Source: Streptomyces sp. NBRC 110611 (GTDB taxonomy: Bacteria; Actinomycetota; Actinomycetes; Streptomycetales; Streptomycetaceae). From it: a stretch of 64,000 bases of DNA. Positions 48,697-57,046 of the stretch are shown piece after piece (the first letter of the stretch is position 1; each line of letters starts with the position of its first letter). The translations under genes and the position numbers were made by a program. The DNA lies in assembly GCF_001590865.1 (NCBI RefSeq), contig NZ_BBUY01000004.1, forward strand, positions 175,928 to 239,927. Reading direction: 5' to 3'. Below the pieces are notes generated by a model, which was not told the origin of the DNA, searched no databases, and saw only the letters and a list, made by a program, of their open reading frames with translations.

Positions 48697-49170
48697 ATGC
48701 GTCAGCCTGTGCGGCGCGAGGAGCGGGACAGAGAGCAGGAGCCGGCCGAGGGGAATCGCGGCGGTGGAGTCGTCGCGCCGGCCCCGGGTGTGCTGCGGCG
48801 GAGGGTACGGCACGCGGATCTGCGCGCGGTCGGTGAGGTGCGCCGGGAGCTGCGGCAGTTACTGAGCCGCTGGGCGGCGCCGGACGGTGGTGAACTGACG
48901 GAGGTCGCCACGCTGCTCACCAGCGAACTGGTCACCAACGCCCTGGTACACGCCGACGGCGGTGCCGTGGTGACGGCCAGGGTCGGCGACCGGCTGCGGG
49001 TCGAGGTACGGGACTGGGCGCCGGGGCGCCCCCAGGTGGGACCGGCGACCATGGAGGGGACATCCGGCCGGGGGCTGATGCTGGTGCGTGCCCTGGCCGA
49101 TGCCTGGGGTATCCGCGCCGAGGGGTTCGGCAAGTGTGTCTGGTTCGAGCTGGGCGGCGGACCGGCCTGA
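48697..49170 (+). CDS. RsbW-like GHKL ATP-binding protein
   Basis: A 157-residue protein. A charged N-terminal tail precedes a compact HATPase domain with N-box LTSELVTNALVHA, G1 VEVRDWAPGRP and G2 TSGRGLMLVRALADAWG. It belongs to the large Streptomyces family of putative anti-sigma or partner-switch kinases. ATG 48697 follows GGGGAGAG. Its partner may be the phosphatase-like protein encoded upstream. Confidence 0.8.
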   Translation: MRQPVRREERDREQEPAEGNRGGGVVAPAPGVLRRRVRHADLRAVGEVRRELRQLLSRWAAPDGGELTEVATLLTSELVTNALVHADGGAVVTARVGDRLRVEVRDWAPGRPQVGPATMEGTSGRGLMLVRALADAWGIRAEGFGKCVWFELGGGPA

Positions 49171-49210
49171 CCCGTGAGCGGGGGTGCCGGTCGGCCCGGT
49201 CCGCCACCAG

Positions 49211-50311
49211 TCAGCCGAATTGCCGTTCGATCTGGGCGAGTTTCTCCTCGAGGGAGTCCAGACGGGGGAGGGTCTGGGTGTCGTCCTCGGCGGTGAGGTC
49301 CACGGCCCGGCGGGGTCCGGGAAGGCCGTCGCCGGTATCGGTAACGGCATGGGTATCAGCGCCTGGTACGGCCTTGAGGGCCGGACGGGAGCGTACGGGA
49401 AGATCTACGGTGGGCGGGGGCGGCGGATCGCCCGCTATGGCAGAGTCCGCGCCGGCCACCTCGGCAGGGCCCGCCGACGCGGACGAGACCGCCAGTTGCC
49501 GGCCGCCGGCCCGGCCGATGCTCCAGGAGCGGTGCTGCCGGTTGATGGCCTTGATGCGCGCCCGGTCGATCTTGCCCTGTTCGCGTCTGCGCATCCGGTT
49601 GAGCGCCTTCTGGCGCCGGTCCTCCCGGACCTCCTCGACCGCCTCGTCGAGTGACCGTACGCCCTCCAGCAGCATCAGCGACCAGGCCGCGAAGGTCTCG
49701 CGGGGGGCCCGCAGCCAGCGCACCACCCGGATCTGCGGCAGCGGACGGGGCACCAGGCCCTGTTCCCGCAGCGCCGCACGGCGGGTCTGCTTGAGCGCCC
49801 GGTCGAAGAGGACCGCCGCGGACAGCGACATCCCGGCGAAGAACTGCGGGGCGCCCGCGTGGTCGATGCCGCGTGGCGCGTGCACCCAGTTGAACCAGGC
49901 CGCGGCGCCGGCGAACGTCCACACCAGCATGCGGGAGCCGAGCGCGGCGTCACCATGGCTGGCCTCTCGTACGGCGAGTACGGAGCAGAACATCGCCGCG
50001 CCGTCGAGCCCGAAGGGCACCAGGTACTCCCAGCCCCCGGTGAGGCTCAGGTTCTGGACGCCGAAGCCGACCAGTCCGTGGAAGGACAGCGCGGCGGCGA
50101 CCGCGGCACAGCAGAACAGCAGCAGATAGGAGAAGGAGGCGAAGAGCGTCTCCTTGCGGCGGCGGCGTTCCTCGCTGCGCTCCCAGGAGTCGTCACCGCC
50201 GGCCGTGGCGGTGCGTTTACCGCGCAGGACCACCACCGCGGCGGCCGGCACACCGATCAGTAGCAGGATGCCGGGAATCAGCCAGTTCAGCGATATTTCC
50301 ATTGTTCTCAT
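49211..50311 (-). CDS. DUF2637 membrane protein
   Basis: A 366-residue protein. One N-terminal helix (LNWLIPGILLLIGVPAAAVV) and four helices between residues about 55 and 170 match DUF2637, a family also seen in Streptomyces plasmid-spread proteins. The cytoplasmic C-terminus is Arg-rich and helical, with a proline-rich stretch. Start candidates are ATG 50311 and 50302; the first fits GAGGG at 9 bases. No conjugation genes accompany it, so it is probably a chromosomal family member. Confidence 0.7.
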   Translation of the reverse strand: MRTMEISLNWLIPGILLLIGVPAAAVVVLRGKRTATAGGDDSWERSEERRRRKETLFASFSYLLLFCCAAVAAALSFHGLVGFGVQNLSLTGGWEYLVPFGLDGAAMFCSVLAVREASHGDAALGSRMLVWTFAGAAAWFNWVHAPRGIDHAGAPQFFAGMSLSAAVLFDRALKQTRRAALREQGLVPRPLPQIRVVRWLRAPRETFAAWSLMLLEGVRSLDEAVEEVREDRRQKALNRMRRREQGKIDRARIKAINRQHRSWSIGRAGGRQLAVSSASAGPAEVAGADSAIAGDPPPPPTVDLPVRSRPALKAVPGADTHAVTDTGDGLPGPRRAVDLTAEDDTQTLPRLDSLEEKLAQIERQFG

Positions 50312-50506
50312 GTCCTCGATCCCTCGCATCGGCTATGCGATTGCGCGCGCCATCCTGGCGGAACCGTGCCTTCCCGCAGGGGTTTTCGGGGCAAGAGAAC
50401 GCCAATGAGATCCAGGGAACGGGAGATAGCGAATGTTGTCTCGAACTCCCTTGTGATGTGGGGGAGTTGAGTTCGAATGGAGTGGTTCGAAAGGGTGGTG
50501 TGGGGG

Positions 50507-51346
50507 TCAGGCGCTTGCGGTGAGGCGCCTGATGCGGTCCGCGTCGCAGGTGCGCGGGCAGGTGACGCAGGTGTCCTCGGGGCGCAGGGTGTAGAACATG
50601 CAGCAGCTGGCCCGGTCCCGGGTCGGCAGCGGTGCGCCGTCCGGGCCGGTCAGCGTACGGAACCCGGCGCCGCCCACGTAGGGGGCGGTGGCGCCGGGCA
50701 GCAGCCGCTCCAGCTCGGCCACCGCACGCCGCTCCTCGCCGAGCAGGTGCCCCAGGTACCACAGCCCCTCGACGATCTCGTCGGAGGCCATGCCCCACAG
50801 CGCCCGCGGACCGCGCCGCATCCGGGTGCGGAACCCTTCCAGTACGGGCTGGAGGTGATCGGCCACCGCCGCCCGCACCTCCGCCCGCAGCGTCTCCTCG
50901 TCCGGTACGACCCGGGCCCCGGGCAGCTGGGCCGCGGGGTCGTCCGGAAGGCACCCGAACGAGCTGATCCGCACCGCCATCCGGCCCAGCTCGCGCTGGA
51001 AACAGACGTCCTGCACCGGCAGCCGAGGGACCCGGCGGTGCAGGAACCAGGGGATGGTGATCAGCAGGCAGGCGGGCCAGGCGTAGCGGTGCAGCGCGAA
51101 GGCGGCGACCACATCGGGGCGGGCCCGTTGGCCGTAATCCCGCACGATCCGGGCGTCGTCCCAGGAGAGGAAGGCGTCGAGGGTCTCGCCGCCGGCCGCG
51201 AGCCCGGCCGCGCAGACCCAGCCGTCCCCGGCGGGCGGGGCCGCGTCCCAGGTGGTCACCCGCAGAGTGGGGAACACCTCGGAGAGCCTGGCATAGGCGT
51301 CGGCCACGGGGTGGGGGGCGAGCGGGGCGACGGGGGCAGACGTCAT
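50507..51346 (-). CDS. FhuF-like (2Fe-2S) ferric-siderophore reductase
   Basis: A 279-residue protein. The C-terminal motif CCMFYTLRPEDTCVTC matches the Cys-Cys-x10-Cys-x2-Cys cluster site of FhuF-type reductases, which release iron from hydroxamate siderophores in the cytoplasm. The remainder shows the helical FhuF fold. An iron box lies about 30 bp upstream. It is separate from the siderophore locus by 30 kb but would act on the same imported complex. ATG 51346 is chosen; GTG 51358 is possible. Confidence 0.82.
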   Translation of the reverse strand: MTSAPVAPLAPHPVADAYARLSEVFPTLRVTTWDAAPPAGDGWVCAAGLAAGGETLDAFLSWDDARIVRDYGQRARPDVVAAFALHRYAWPACLLITIPWFLHRRVPRLPVQDVCFQRELGRMAVRISSFGCLPDDPAAQLPGARVVPDEETLRAEVRAAVADHLQPVLEGFRTRMRRGPRALWGMASDEIVEGLWYLGHLLGEERRAVAELERLLPGATAPYVGGAGFRTLTGPDGAPLPTRDRASCCMFYTLRPEDTCVTCPRTCDADRIRRLTASA

Positions 51347-51374
51347 GCGGAAGACCACCGAATCGCGATCGTTA

Positions 51375-51393
51375 GCAGGTAAGCCTTACCTTA
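51375..51393. promoter_or_regulatory. Iron box upstream of the FhuF-like reductase
   Basis: The site gcaggtaagccttacctta contains a perfect 15-bp palindrome (aggtaag-c-cttacct) and fits the iron-box consensus except at the outermost bases. Confidence 0.75.
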
Positions 51394-51488
51394 TCCGAAG
51401 ACTTTACCCGGGCTTGCCCGAAGCCAGTCCTGGGTGACTCACGGGGCCGGCGGAACCGGCCGCCGGATTTGCACCGCGGCGGAGTCCG

Positions 51489-51548
51489 CCTAGGGTCTGT
51501 CCGATGGGTCGCCGCGGGCCCACGCGGACCCATCGGACAGACCCTAGG
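51489..51548. repeat. 60-bp MITE-like palindrome bounded by CTAG
   Basis: A perfect 22-bp inverted repeat (51489-51510 and 51527-51548) with a 16-base GC-rich centre. Both ends carry CTAG, and the arms read inward as GGTCTGTCCGATGGGTC. The structure resembles a terminal-inverted-repeat miniature element with a CTAG target duplication, and it would also fold as a very stable RNA hairpin upstream of the GntR gene. Confidence 0.7.
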
Positions 51549-51579
51549 GTGCTGGCAGCGTCAGGAGGAGCGTCAGGTG

Positions 51580-52272
51580 ATGGAGCAGGGCACAGCGGAG
51601 CAGCGGCCACGGGTCTGGCTGCCCGCGCAGGCCGGTCCCGTCACGCCCCAGCGGCACTCCGTCCGCGCCCAGGTGCTCTCGGCTCTGCGCCACGCACTGG
51701 TCGCCGGGGAGCTGCTCCCCGGCGAGGTCTACTCCGCGCCAGCGCTCGCCGAACGCTACGGCGTCTCCGCGACGCCGGTCCGTGAGGCCATGCAGCAGCT
51801 GGCCGGCGAGGGCGCGGTCGAGGTGGTCCCCAACCGCGGCTTCCGGGTCGCCGAGCACAACTCCCGTGACCTCGCCGAGCTGGCCGAGGTCCGCGCCATG
51901 CTCGAAGTGCCCGCCATCGTGCGGCTGGCGAGGGCGCTGCCCCCGGAGCGCTGGGAGGAGCTGCGTCCGCTCGCCGACGCGGGGGTGGCGGCCGCCGCCG
52001 GCGGGGACCGCGTCGGATACGCCGAGGCCGACCACGACTTCCACCGCGCGCTGCTGTCGTTCACCGGGAACCGCCGGCTCACCGAGGCCGCCTGCGATCT
52101 GCTGCGCCGCAGCCAGTGGTCGGCGGCCGGCGGTGCCCGGCCGCGCACCGCCGAGCTGCTCGCGGACGCCTCGGAGCACACCGCGCTGCTGGACGCGCTG
52201 ATCGCCCAGGAGTACGCGGTTGCCGAGCGGATCGCCCGCGAGCACGTCTCGGCGGCGCGTCACCCGCACTGA
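51580..52272 (+). CDS. GntR-family (FCD) transcriptional regulator
   Basis: A 230-residue regulator. The N-terminal winged helix (LAERYGVSATPVREAMQQLA) precedes an FCD ligand domain with the metal-type residues D and H in EADHDFHRALL and SEHTALLDAL. ATG 51580 follows GGAGGAG; a GTG three bases earlier fits the spacing equally well. Its target is unknown. It lies 32 bp after the palindromic element. Confidence 0.8.
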   Translation: MEQGTAEQRPRVWLPAQAGPVTPQRHSVRAQVLSALRHALVAGELLPGEVYSAPALAERYGVSATPVREAMQQLAGEGAVEVVPNRGFRVAEHNSRDLAELAEVRAMLEVPAIVRLARALPPERWEELRPLADAGVAAAAGGDRVGYAEADHDFHRALLSFTGNRRLTEAACDLLRRSQWSAAGGARPRTAELLADASEHTALLDALIAQEYAVAERIAREHVSAARHPH

Positions 52273-52293
52273 CGGCTCGGACACCGGGGATGG

Positions 52294-52382
52294 ACGGCGC
52301 GGAGGCCGCTCAGGGACGGTGCGGGGGCCGCGGAGGGAACGGCGCGGGGGCCGTGGAGGGGTGGTGCGGGGCCGCGGAGGAA
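52294..52382. repeat. Four imperfect 21-23-bp tandem repeats
   Basis: Units begin at 52294, 52316, 52339 and 52362 with consensus ACGGYGCGGGGGCCGYGGA followed by GGG. They fill most of the gap between the convergent GntR and methyltransferase-like genes. They are non-coding as far as can be seen. Confidence 0.7.
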
Positions 52383-52401
52383 GGGTCCGGGCGGTCGGCT
52401 C

Positions 52402-53277
52402 TCAGGCCGGCAGCACCTCGGCCAGGGGGAGTGCCGCGACCTCGCGAGCCGGCCGGGAGAGGTAGAGCTCGGCGTGGTAGAAGCCGTCGGACTCCTTGCC
52501 GGCGATGGACACTCCGCGTGCGGCCAGCGCCTGGAGCGCCGCCTGCCGCTCGGCGCCGTCCGCGAAGCGCCGCTGGCGGAACGTACGGCCGGTGAGTCTC
52601 TCCGTCACCAGCCCGGCCCGGGTGAGCAGGGCGGAGACCGGCCGGTAGGACACCTCGCGCAGCACGAACGCGGCTACCCAGGGTGGCGATGCCATGCAGT
52701 CGAAGAGCCGGGCGAAGGTGCGCTCGGTGATGTAGCCGACGCCGCCGGTGACGGTGATGAGGTCGGTGTGCTCCAGTGCCCGCCGCAGCGCCGGGCTCGG
52801 GTCGTCCAGTTCGAGGTTCTCCGCGAAGCCGTGGTCGAGCAGGCCGACCTCGCACGCGTAGTCGACGGCGTGCTCCGCCGCGTCGAGGCCGGTCACCCGC
52901 ACGGCACGGTTGTGTCGCCGGTTGGCGAAGAACGTGCGGTCGGCGGTGGCGAGTTGACGGGTCGTCGGGGCTTCGGGGCGGTACCCGGTGTAGCGGTGGT
53001 AGAGGTCGGAGAGGGCGAGCCGGTGGTTGAGCAGTGCCGCGTTCACCCCGTATGAGCAGCACAGATCGACCACGTTCAGTGGCGGGCGGTCGCTGCGGCG
53101 GCGCTGCAGGGTCTCCGCCACGGCGCGGAACACCGCCTGGCCGTGGTGCGGAATCTGGTAGTCCAGAGGTTGCAGTGTGGTGAAGTAGCGGCGGGGATCA
53201 GGGCAGTTGTAGATCGCCTCGAAATCCGCCTTGTCCCAGTCGGTTCCCGCGGTCGTCTTCGTCACTCCTGCTGCCAC
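52402..53277 (-). CDS. SAM-dependent methyltransferase-like protein
   Basis: A 291-residue protein with a Rossmann-like order. A VVDLCCSYGVNAALL segment stands where class I methyltransferases have their glycine-rich motif I, followed by VTGLDAAEHAVDYA (motif II region) and ITVTGGVGYI (motif IV region). The normal GxGxG is replaced by CCSYG, so SAM binding is uncertain. Start candidates are GTG 53277, with AGGAGG, and GTG 53265. Substrate unknown. Confidence 0.6.
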   Translation of the reverse strand: MAAGVTKTTAGTDWDKADFEAIYNCPDPRRYFTTLQPLDYQIPHHGQAVFRAVAETLQRRRSDRPPLNVVDLCCSYGVNAALLNHRLALSDLYHRYTGYRPEAPTTRQLATADRTFFANRRHNRAVRVTGLDAAEHAVDYACEVGLLDHGFAENLELDDPSPALRRALEHTDLITVTGGVGYITERTFARLFDCMASPPWVAAFVLREVSYRPVSALLTRAGLVTERLTGRTFRQRRFADGAERQAALQALAARGVSIAGKESDGFYHAELYLSRPAREVAALPLAEVLPA

Positions 53278-53611
53278 GGCGCCTCCTGAAGGGCTCGGTG
53301 AGTGGGGAGGGGACCCAGCCGGTCCTGGACCAGCATCCAGTCCCCGCTGCCGCGTCACAGTGCGACTTGCGGCCATTCCGGTGCCAGTGGGGCCTCATGG
53401 GGCGCCGCTGCCCCCGGGGCCTTCGCTCATGGTCCCACCTGACGTTTCGCTCGGCGCGTCGAAGGCCGGACGGTGCGGCCACCGACAGACCCCGGCCGAT
53501 CCACCGGGGAGACCGAGGCGATCCGGCCAATCGCCGCGCGGAGCCGCATGGCCGATGACGGGGGGTTGACGGTGAGCGGGTGGCCGGGCCATGGAGGCGG
53601 CACACAGGAAC

Positions 53612-53644
53612 GGCCAACCATCCGCCGGATGTGGATGGTTGGCC
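53612..53644 (-). terminator. Hairpin terminator downstream of the helical-repeat gene
   Basis: A perfect 12-bp inverted repeat, ggccaaccatcc at 53612-53623 and its complement at 53633-53644, with a 9-base loop. It lies about 95 bp after the stop of the gene at 53739. Confidence 0.7.
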
Positions 53645-53647
53645 GCC

Positions 53648-53719
53648 CTACGGGATCGCCTACGGGATCGCCTACGGGATCGCCTACGGAATCGCCTGCG
53701 GGACCGCCTCCGGGATCAC
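53648..53719. repeat. Six 12-bp tandem repeats
   Basis: Consecutive 12-mers with consensus CTACGGGATCGC start at 53648, 53660, 53672, 53684, 53696 and 53708. The first three are identical and the rest differ at one to three positions. They lie between the stop codon of the helical-repeat gene and its terminator, so they are transcribed but untranslated. Confidence 0.85.
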
Positions 53720-53738
53720 CTCTCCGTCGGCCGTCGCG

Positions 53739-54605
53739 CTACGTGGTCGCCGTGGAGAGGTGGCCGGCGAGCCAGGTCGGGATGCCGCCCATGAGACGGA
53801 GGAGCCGCGCGGCCTCGGCGCGCAGCCGCTCCGCGTCGGCCTCCGGCGCGGCGTCCGCCAGCGCCGCCAGGGCCGGCGCCGTACCGACGAGGAAACCCAG
53901 CTCCTCACGGATCCGCAGGGACTCGGCGAAGCCGTGCCGGGCCTCCGCCAGTTCGCCGTCACGCAGGGCGAGCCCGGCCAGGTGGCGCCAGGTGAAGGAG
54001 AGCAGCAGGGCGTCACCCTGGGCGGTCGCGCCGGCGTGGGCACGGCGGTAGGCAGCCCGGGCGGCGTCCGGGCTGTCGGCGACGTGCTCGGCCATCAGCC
54101 CGCGGCGGAAGTCCAGCAGCGGCCGGCCGGCCGCGGTGGGGGCCAGCAGCGCCGCCGCCCGGCCCAGTGCCGAGCGGGCCTCGTCGGCCCGGTCCCGTAC
54201 GCCCAGGACCGTGGCGGTGTAGGCGAGATGGCCGCGCTCACAGGCCGCGCCGCCCCGCTCGTCGTCGTCCCCGGCCAGCGCCTCGGCGGCCCTCAGCGCG
54301 TCCTCGGCCGCGGCCCAGCCGGTGGCCGTGAACATGCAGCGCTCCACCAGGAGCGCGGCGCGCCGCAGCGCGGCGGGGGCGTGCCGGACCGCGTGCGGCT
54401 CCAGGAGCGCGGCCGCGTCGTCCCAGCATCCGCGGGAGCGCAGCCGCCATACGGCGCGGTCGAGCGGATCGTCCCCGACGGCCGTTCCGGCCGCCGATAC
54501 TTCCGGTGCGGTCGCCGGTCCCGGTAGCACCACCGGAACGGGATCCGCCGAACTCCTGACCGGCCCCGCGGAATCCGCGGATTCTGGCATGGCGGTATCC
54601 GCCAC
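53739..54605 (-). CDS. TPR-like helical repeat protein
   Basis: A 288-residue alanine- and leucine-rich protein of repeated helix pairs (ARAAYRRAHAGATAQGDALL, LAEARHGFAESLRIREELGF), the pattern of tetratricopeptide repeats seen in C-terminal halves of LuxR/SARP regulators. Residues 1-45 are low-complexity. No DNA-binding domain is present. GTG start has GGAGGG 5 bases upstream. Probably a protein-interaction scaffold; partner unknown. Confidence 0.65.
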   Translation of the reverse strand: MADTAMPESADSAGPVRSSADPVPVVLPGPATAPEVSAAGTAVGDDPLDRAVWRLRSRGCWDDAAALLEPHAVRHAPAALRRAALLVERCMFTATGWAAAEDALRAAEALAGDDDERGGAACERGHLAYTATVLGVRDRADEARSALGRAAALLAPTAAGRPLLDFRRGLMAEHVADSPDAARAAYRRAHAGATAQGDALLLSFTWRHLAGLALRDGELAEARHGFAESLRIREELGFLVGTAPALAALADAAPEADAERLRAEAARLLRLMGGIPTWLAGHLSTATT

Positions 54606-54907
54606 ATTGCCCTCCCCGAGCGCGCCATTGAGCTGGAAATCGAGCTGGAAACTGGAAGCGGTGCGCGAATCTCAGCACGAATTCCGCCGCCGGGCCAAGG
54701 GGCTGGGTGAATGAATTCACAATCGCCGGGCGGCCGCCCGGAGCGCGCCACACGGTCCTGAGGGGCTGTACGGCGGCGCGCCGGGCCCCGCGCCCCGGCG
54801 CGCGCCGGTGACCCCATGTCGCCCGATCGAGTGACGCCGCACGGCCACCCCGACAGCATGGCGATCCCGACGGTTCACGGGCGACGCGGGGCCGCCGTCG
54901 GATCGGC
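54606..54907. other. 300-bp intergenic region upstream of the helical-repeat gene
   Basis: Contains a short direct repeat (gagctggaaa at two positions 15 bp apart near 54629-54655) close to the gene start and a GC-only stretch near 54775-54805. No gene or known operator was recognised. Confidence 0.45.
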
Positions 54908-56710
54908 TCAGCTCATCCGCAGCGCCAGGAAGAAGTCGAGCTTGTCCTCCAGGCGGGACAGATCCCGGCCGGTCAGCTGCTCGATCCGGCCCACCCGGTA
55001 GCGGAGCGTGTTGACGTGCAGGTGGAGGCGAGTGGCGCAGCGGGTCCAGGAGCCGTCACAGTCCAGGAACGCCTCCAGCGTGGGGATCAGCTCGGCGCGG
55101 TGCCGGCGGTCGTAGTCGCGCAGCGGGTCGAGCAGACGGGCGGTGAAGGCCCGGCGGACGTCGTCGGGGACGAACGGCAGGAGCAGGACGTGGGACGCCA
55201 GCTCCTCGTGGCCGGCGGCGCAGACCCGCCCTGGGCGTGCCGCGGCGACCCGGCGGGCGTGCCGGGCCTCCTCCAGGGCGCCGCGCAGCCCCTCCGCCGA
55301 GTGCACCGAGGCGCTCACCCCCACCGTCAGCCGGCCGTCGTCCGCCAGGCCGTGGCCGAGCGGCTCTCGGATGAGGGCGAGCAGCTGCCCGGCGTGCAGG
55401 CCCTTCGCCGAGGAGTCGCCGGACTCGTCCGGGACCGGCAGCGGCACCAGTGCCACCGCCTCGTCGCCGGTGTGTGCCACCGCGATCCGGTCGGACGGCT
55501 CCGGGCCGGCCGCGCCGGGGTCGACCAGCATCTCCTCCAGCAGGGCCTGCGCGACGGGCCCGCCGGGCACGCCCGCCCGTCGCCCGCCACCACCCTCAAC
55601 CGAGGGCCCGGCGGGCCCGCCCCCAATTTCCTCCCACTCGACCCGGGCCACCACGATCTGCCAGTGCGGGGCGGTGCCCAGACCGGGCAGCAGCACCGGG
55701 GCCGCGACCCGCAGCCGGGCCGCGATCTCGGCGGGCGGCGCGCCCGTCTGGACGAGCTCCAGGACCTCCTGGGCGAGCCGCCGCCGGACCGTGCGGGCGG
55801 CGTCGCGCCGGTCGCGTTCCACGGCGATCAGCTGGGTGACCCCGTGCAGCAGGTCGAGGCGCTCCTCGGGCCAGTCCCCGGCGTCCGCCTCGACCGCCAG
55901 CAGCCAGTCGCTCAGTACCGTCTGGCGCAGGTCACGGCCCTCGTGGCGGATCGGGAAGAGCGAGTACGTCGTGCCGGACGGCCCGCCCGCGCCGTCGCCC
56001 GGCCTGCCCGTATGCGCGGGGGAGGCCCCCGGCCCCTCATCGAGGCGCCGCGCGCCGCCCCCGGCCTCGACCGTGACCCGGTGCGGTCCGCGGCGGCCGG
56101 TGCGGGCGGCCGCCAGATGCTCACCGGCGAGCCGGGCGGCCAGGTCGGCGGAGAGCGCGGGGCCGGCGTCGGCCAGCGTCGAACCGGCGATCTGCCGCCC
56201 CGTGGGGGAGAGCACCCAGGCCCGCAGGTCAAGGTCCGAGCCCAGCAGGTCCAGCACCACCTCCGGGCCGCCGCCCGCCGGGCCCGACGTCATCAGCCGC
56301 CGGTGACGCTCCACCACGGCCGCCAGGTCACCGGCCCGCTCGCCGGAGACCTGGCGTACGACGTGCTCGGTGATGGAGGCGAACGAGACCGCCTCCTCGA
56401 CCGAGAACAGCGGCAGCCGGTGCCGGGCGCAGGCCTGCACGAGATCGTCCGGGATCGCGCTCAGCTCGGCCTCGCCCGCTCCCAGCCCGGCGACGCCGGC
56501 CGCGGCCAGGATCCGTACGAACCGCTCGGAGTCCGCCGGCTCGCGGCGCCAGGCCAGACCGGTCAGCACCAGCTCGCCGCCGGAGAGGTAACGGCTGGGA
56601 TCGCGCAGGTCCGTCGTCATCACGCCGCGTACCGTGCGGTCCAGCTCGTCCTCCCCGCCGAGCAGGCGTAGTCCCAGTGAGGGGGTGTCCAGGAGTGCGC
56701 GGAGCCGCAT
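54908..56710 (-). CDS. PucR-family regulator of purine catabolism
   Basis: A 600-residue regulator. An N-terminal PucR domain (about residues 1-125) and a GGDEF-like middle region precede a C-terminal CdaR-type helix-turn-helix (SWTRCATRLHLHVNTLRYRVGRIEQLTGRDL). The middle carries Gly/Pro-rich insertions. ATG 56710 is preceded by GGCGAGG. Divergence from the xanthine dehydrogenase genes indicates that it controls them in response to purine metabolites, as established for PucR proteins in other Gram-positive bacteria. Confidence 0.85.
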   Translation of the reverse strand: MRLRALLDTPSLGLRLLGGEDELDRTVRGVMTTDLRDPSRYLSGGELVLTGLAWRREPADSERFVRILAAAGVAGLGAGEAELSAIPDDLVQACARHRLPLFSVEEAVSFASITEHVVRQVSGERAGDLAAVVERHRRLMTSGPAGGGPEVVLDLLGSDLDLRAWVLSPTGRQIAGSTLADAGPALSADLAARLAGEHLAAARTGRRGPHRVTVEAGGGARRLDEGPGASPAHTGRPGDGAGGPSGTTYSLFPIRHEGRDLRQTVLSDWLLAVEADAGDWPEERLDLLHGVTQLIAVERDRRDAARTVRRRLAQEVLELVQTGAPPAEIAARLRVAAPVLLPGLGTAPHWQIVVARVEWEEIGGGPAGPSVEGGGGRRAGVPGGPVAQALLEEMLVDPGAAGPEPSDRIAVAHTGDEAVALVPLPVPDESGDSSAKGLHAGQLLALIREPLGHGLADDGRLTVGVSASVHSAEGLRGALEEARHARRVAAARPGRVCAAGHEELASHVLLLPFVPDDVRRAFTARLLDPLRDYDRRHRAELIPTLEAFLDCDGSWTRCATRLHLHVNTLRYRVGRIEQLTGRDLSRLEDKLDFFLALRMS

Positions 56711-57046
56711 GACCTCGCCCGCCGTCCTTTGCTGTTGCTGATGTCTGATGTTGCCGGTGGAAATCCGCGAGGTTTCAGGTCCTCGTCTTTCGTTCGAATC
56801 TACAAGACAGGTGGCGTGGCCAGCCAACCGCTTCATGTGTTCGGTGACTGCACCCGGTGGGTCCCCCGAGCGTTCACTAAGCCCAACCGCATGAACAGGA
56901 CATGAACGGCTCGATGGCGATGAGGGCACCGAGTCCCCTGTCCTCACCGTGAGTAACCAGGAATCCGCGTCCTCACCATGAGCAGCGAACGTCCCGATTC
57001 CTCGCCGAACCCCGCGTAGAACTCGAAGAAGCAGAAGAGGCCAACC
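56711..57046. promoter_or_regulatory. Divergent promoter region between pucR-type and xanthine dehydrogenase genes
   Basis: About 340 bp holding both promoters. Two copies of gtcctcaccRtgag (56940-56953 and 56969-56982) lie 29 bp apart and are candidate regulator sites. No riboswitch-like fold for xanthine or guanine was recognised. Confidence 0.45.

Larger units (their letters stand above)
53278..53738. other. 460-bp intergenic region with terminator and tandem repeats
   Basis: No credible gene. The right part holds six 12-bp tandem units and a hairpin terminator belonging to the upstream helical-repeat gene. The left 330 bp must contain the promoter of the methyltransferase-like gene; nothing specific was recognised there. 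Confidence 0.6.

Noticed and set aside
49211..50311. Integrated conjugative element suggested by the DUF2637/SpdB-like protein
   Set aside because: No TraB, Rep, integrase, excisionase, att site or tRNA gene accompanies it.
53648..53719. CRISPR-like array
   Set aside because: The 12-bp units are directly adjacent with no spacers and no cas genes are nearby.
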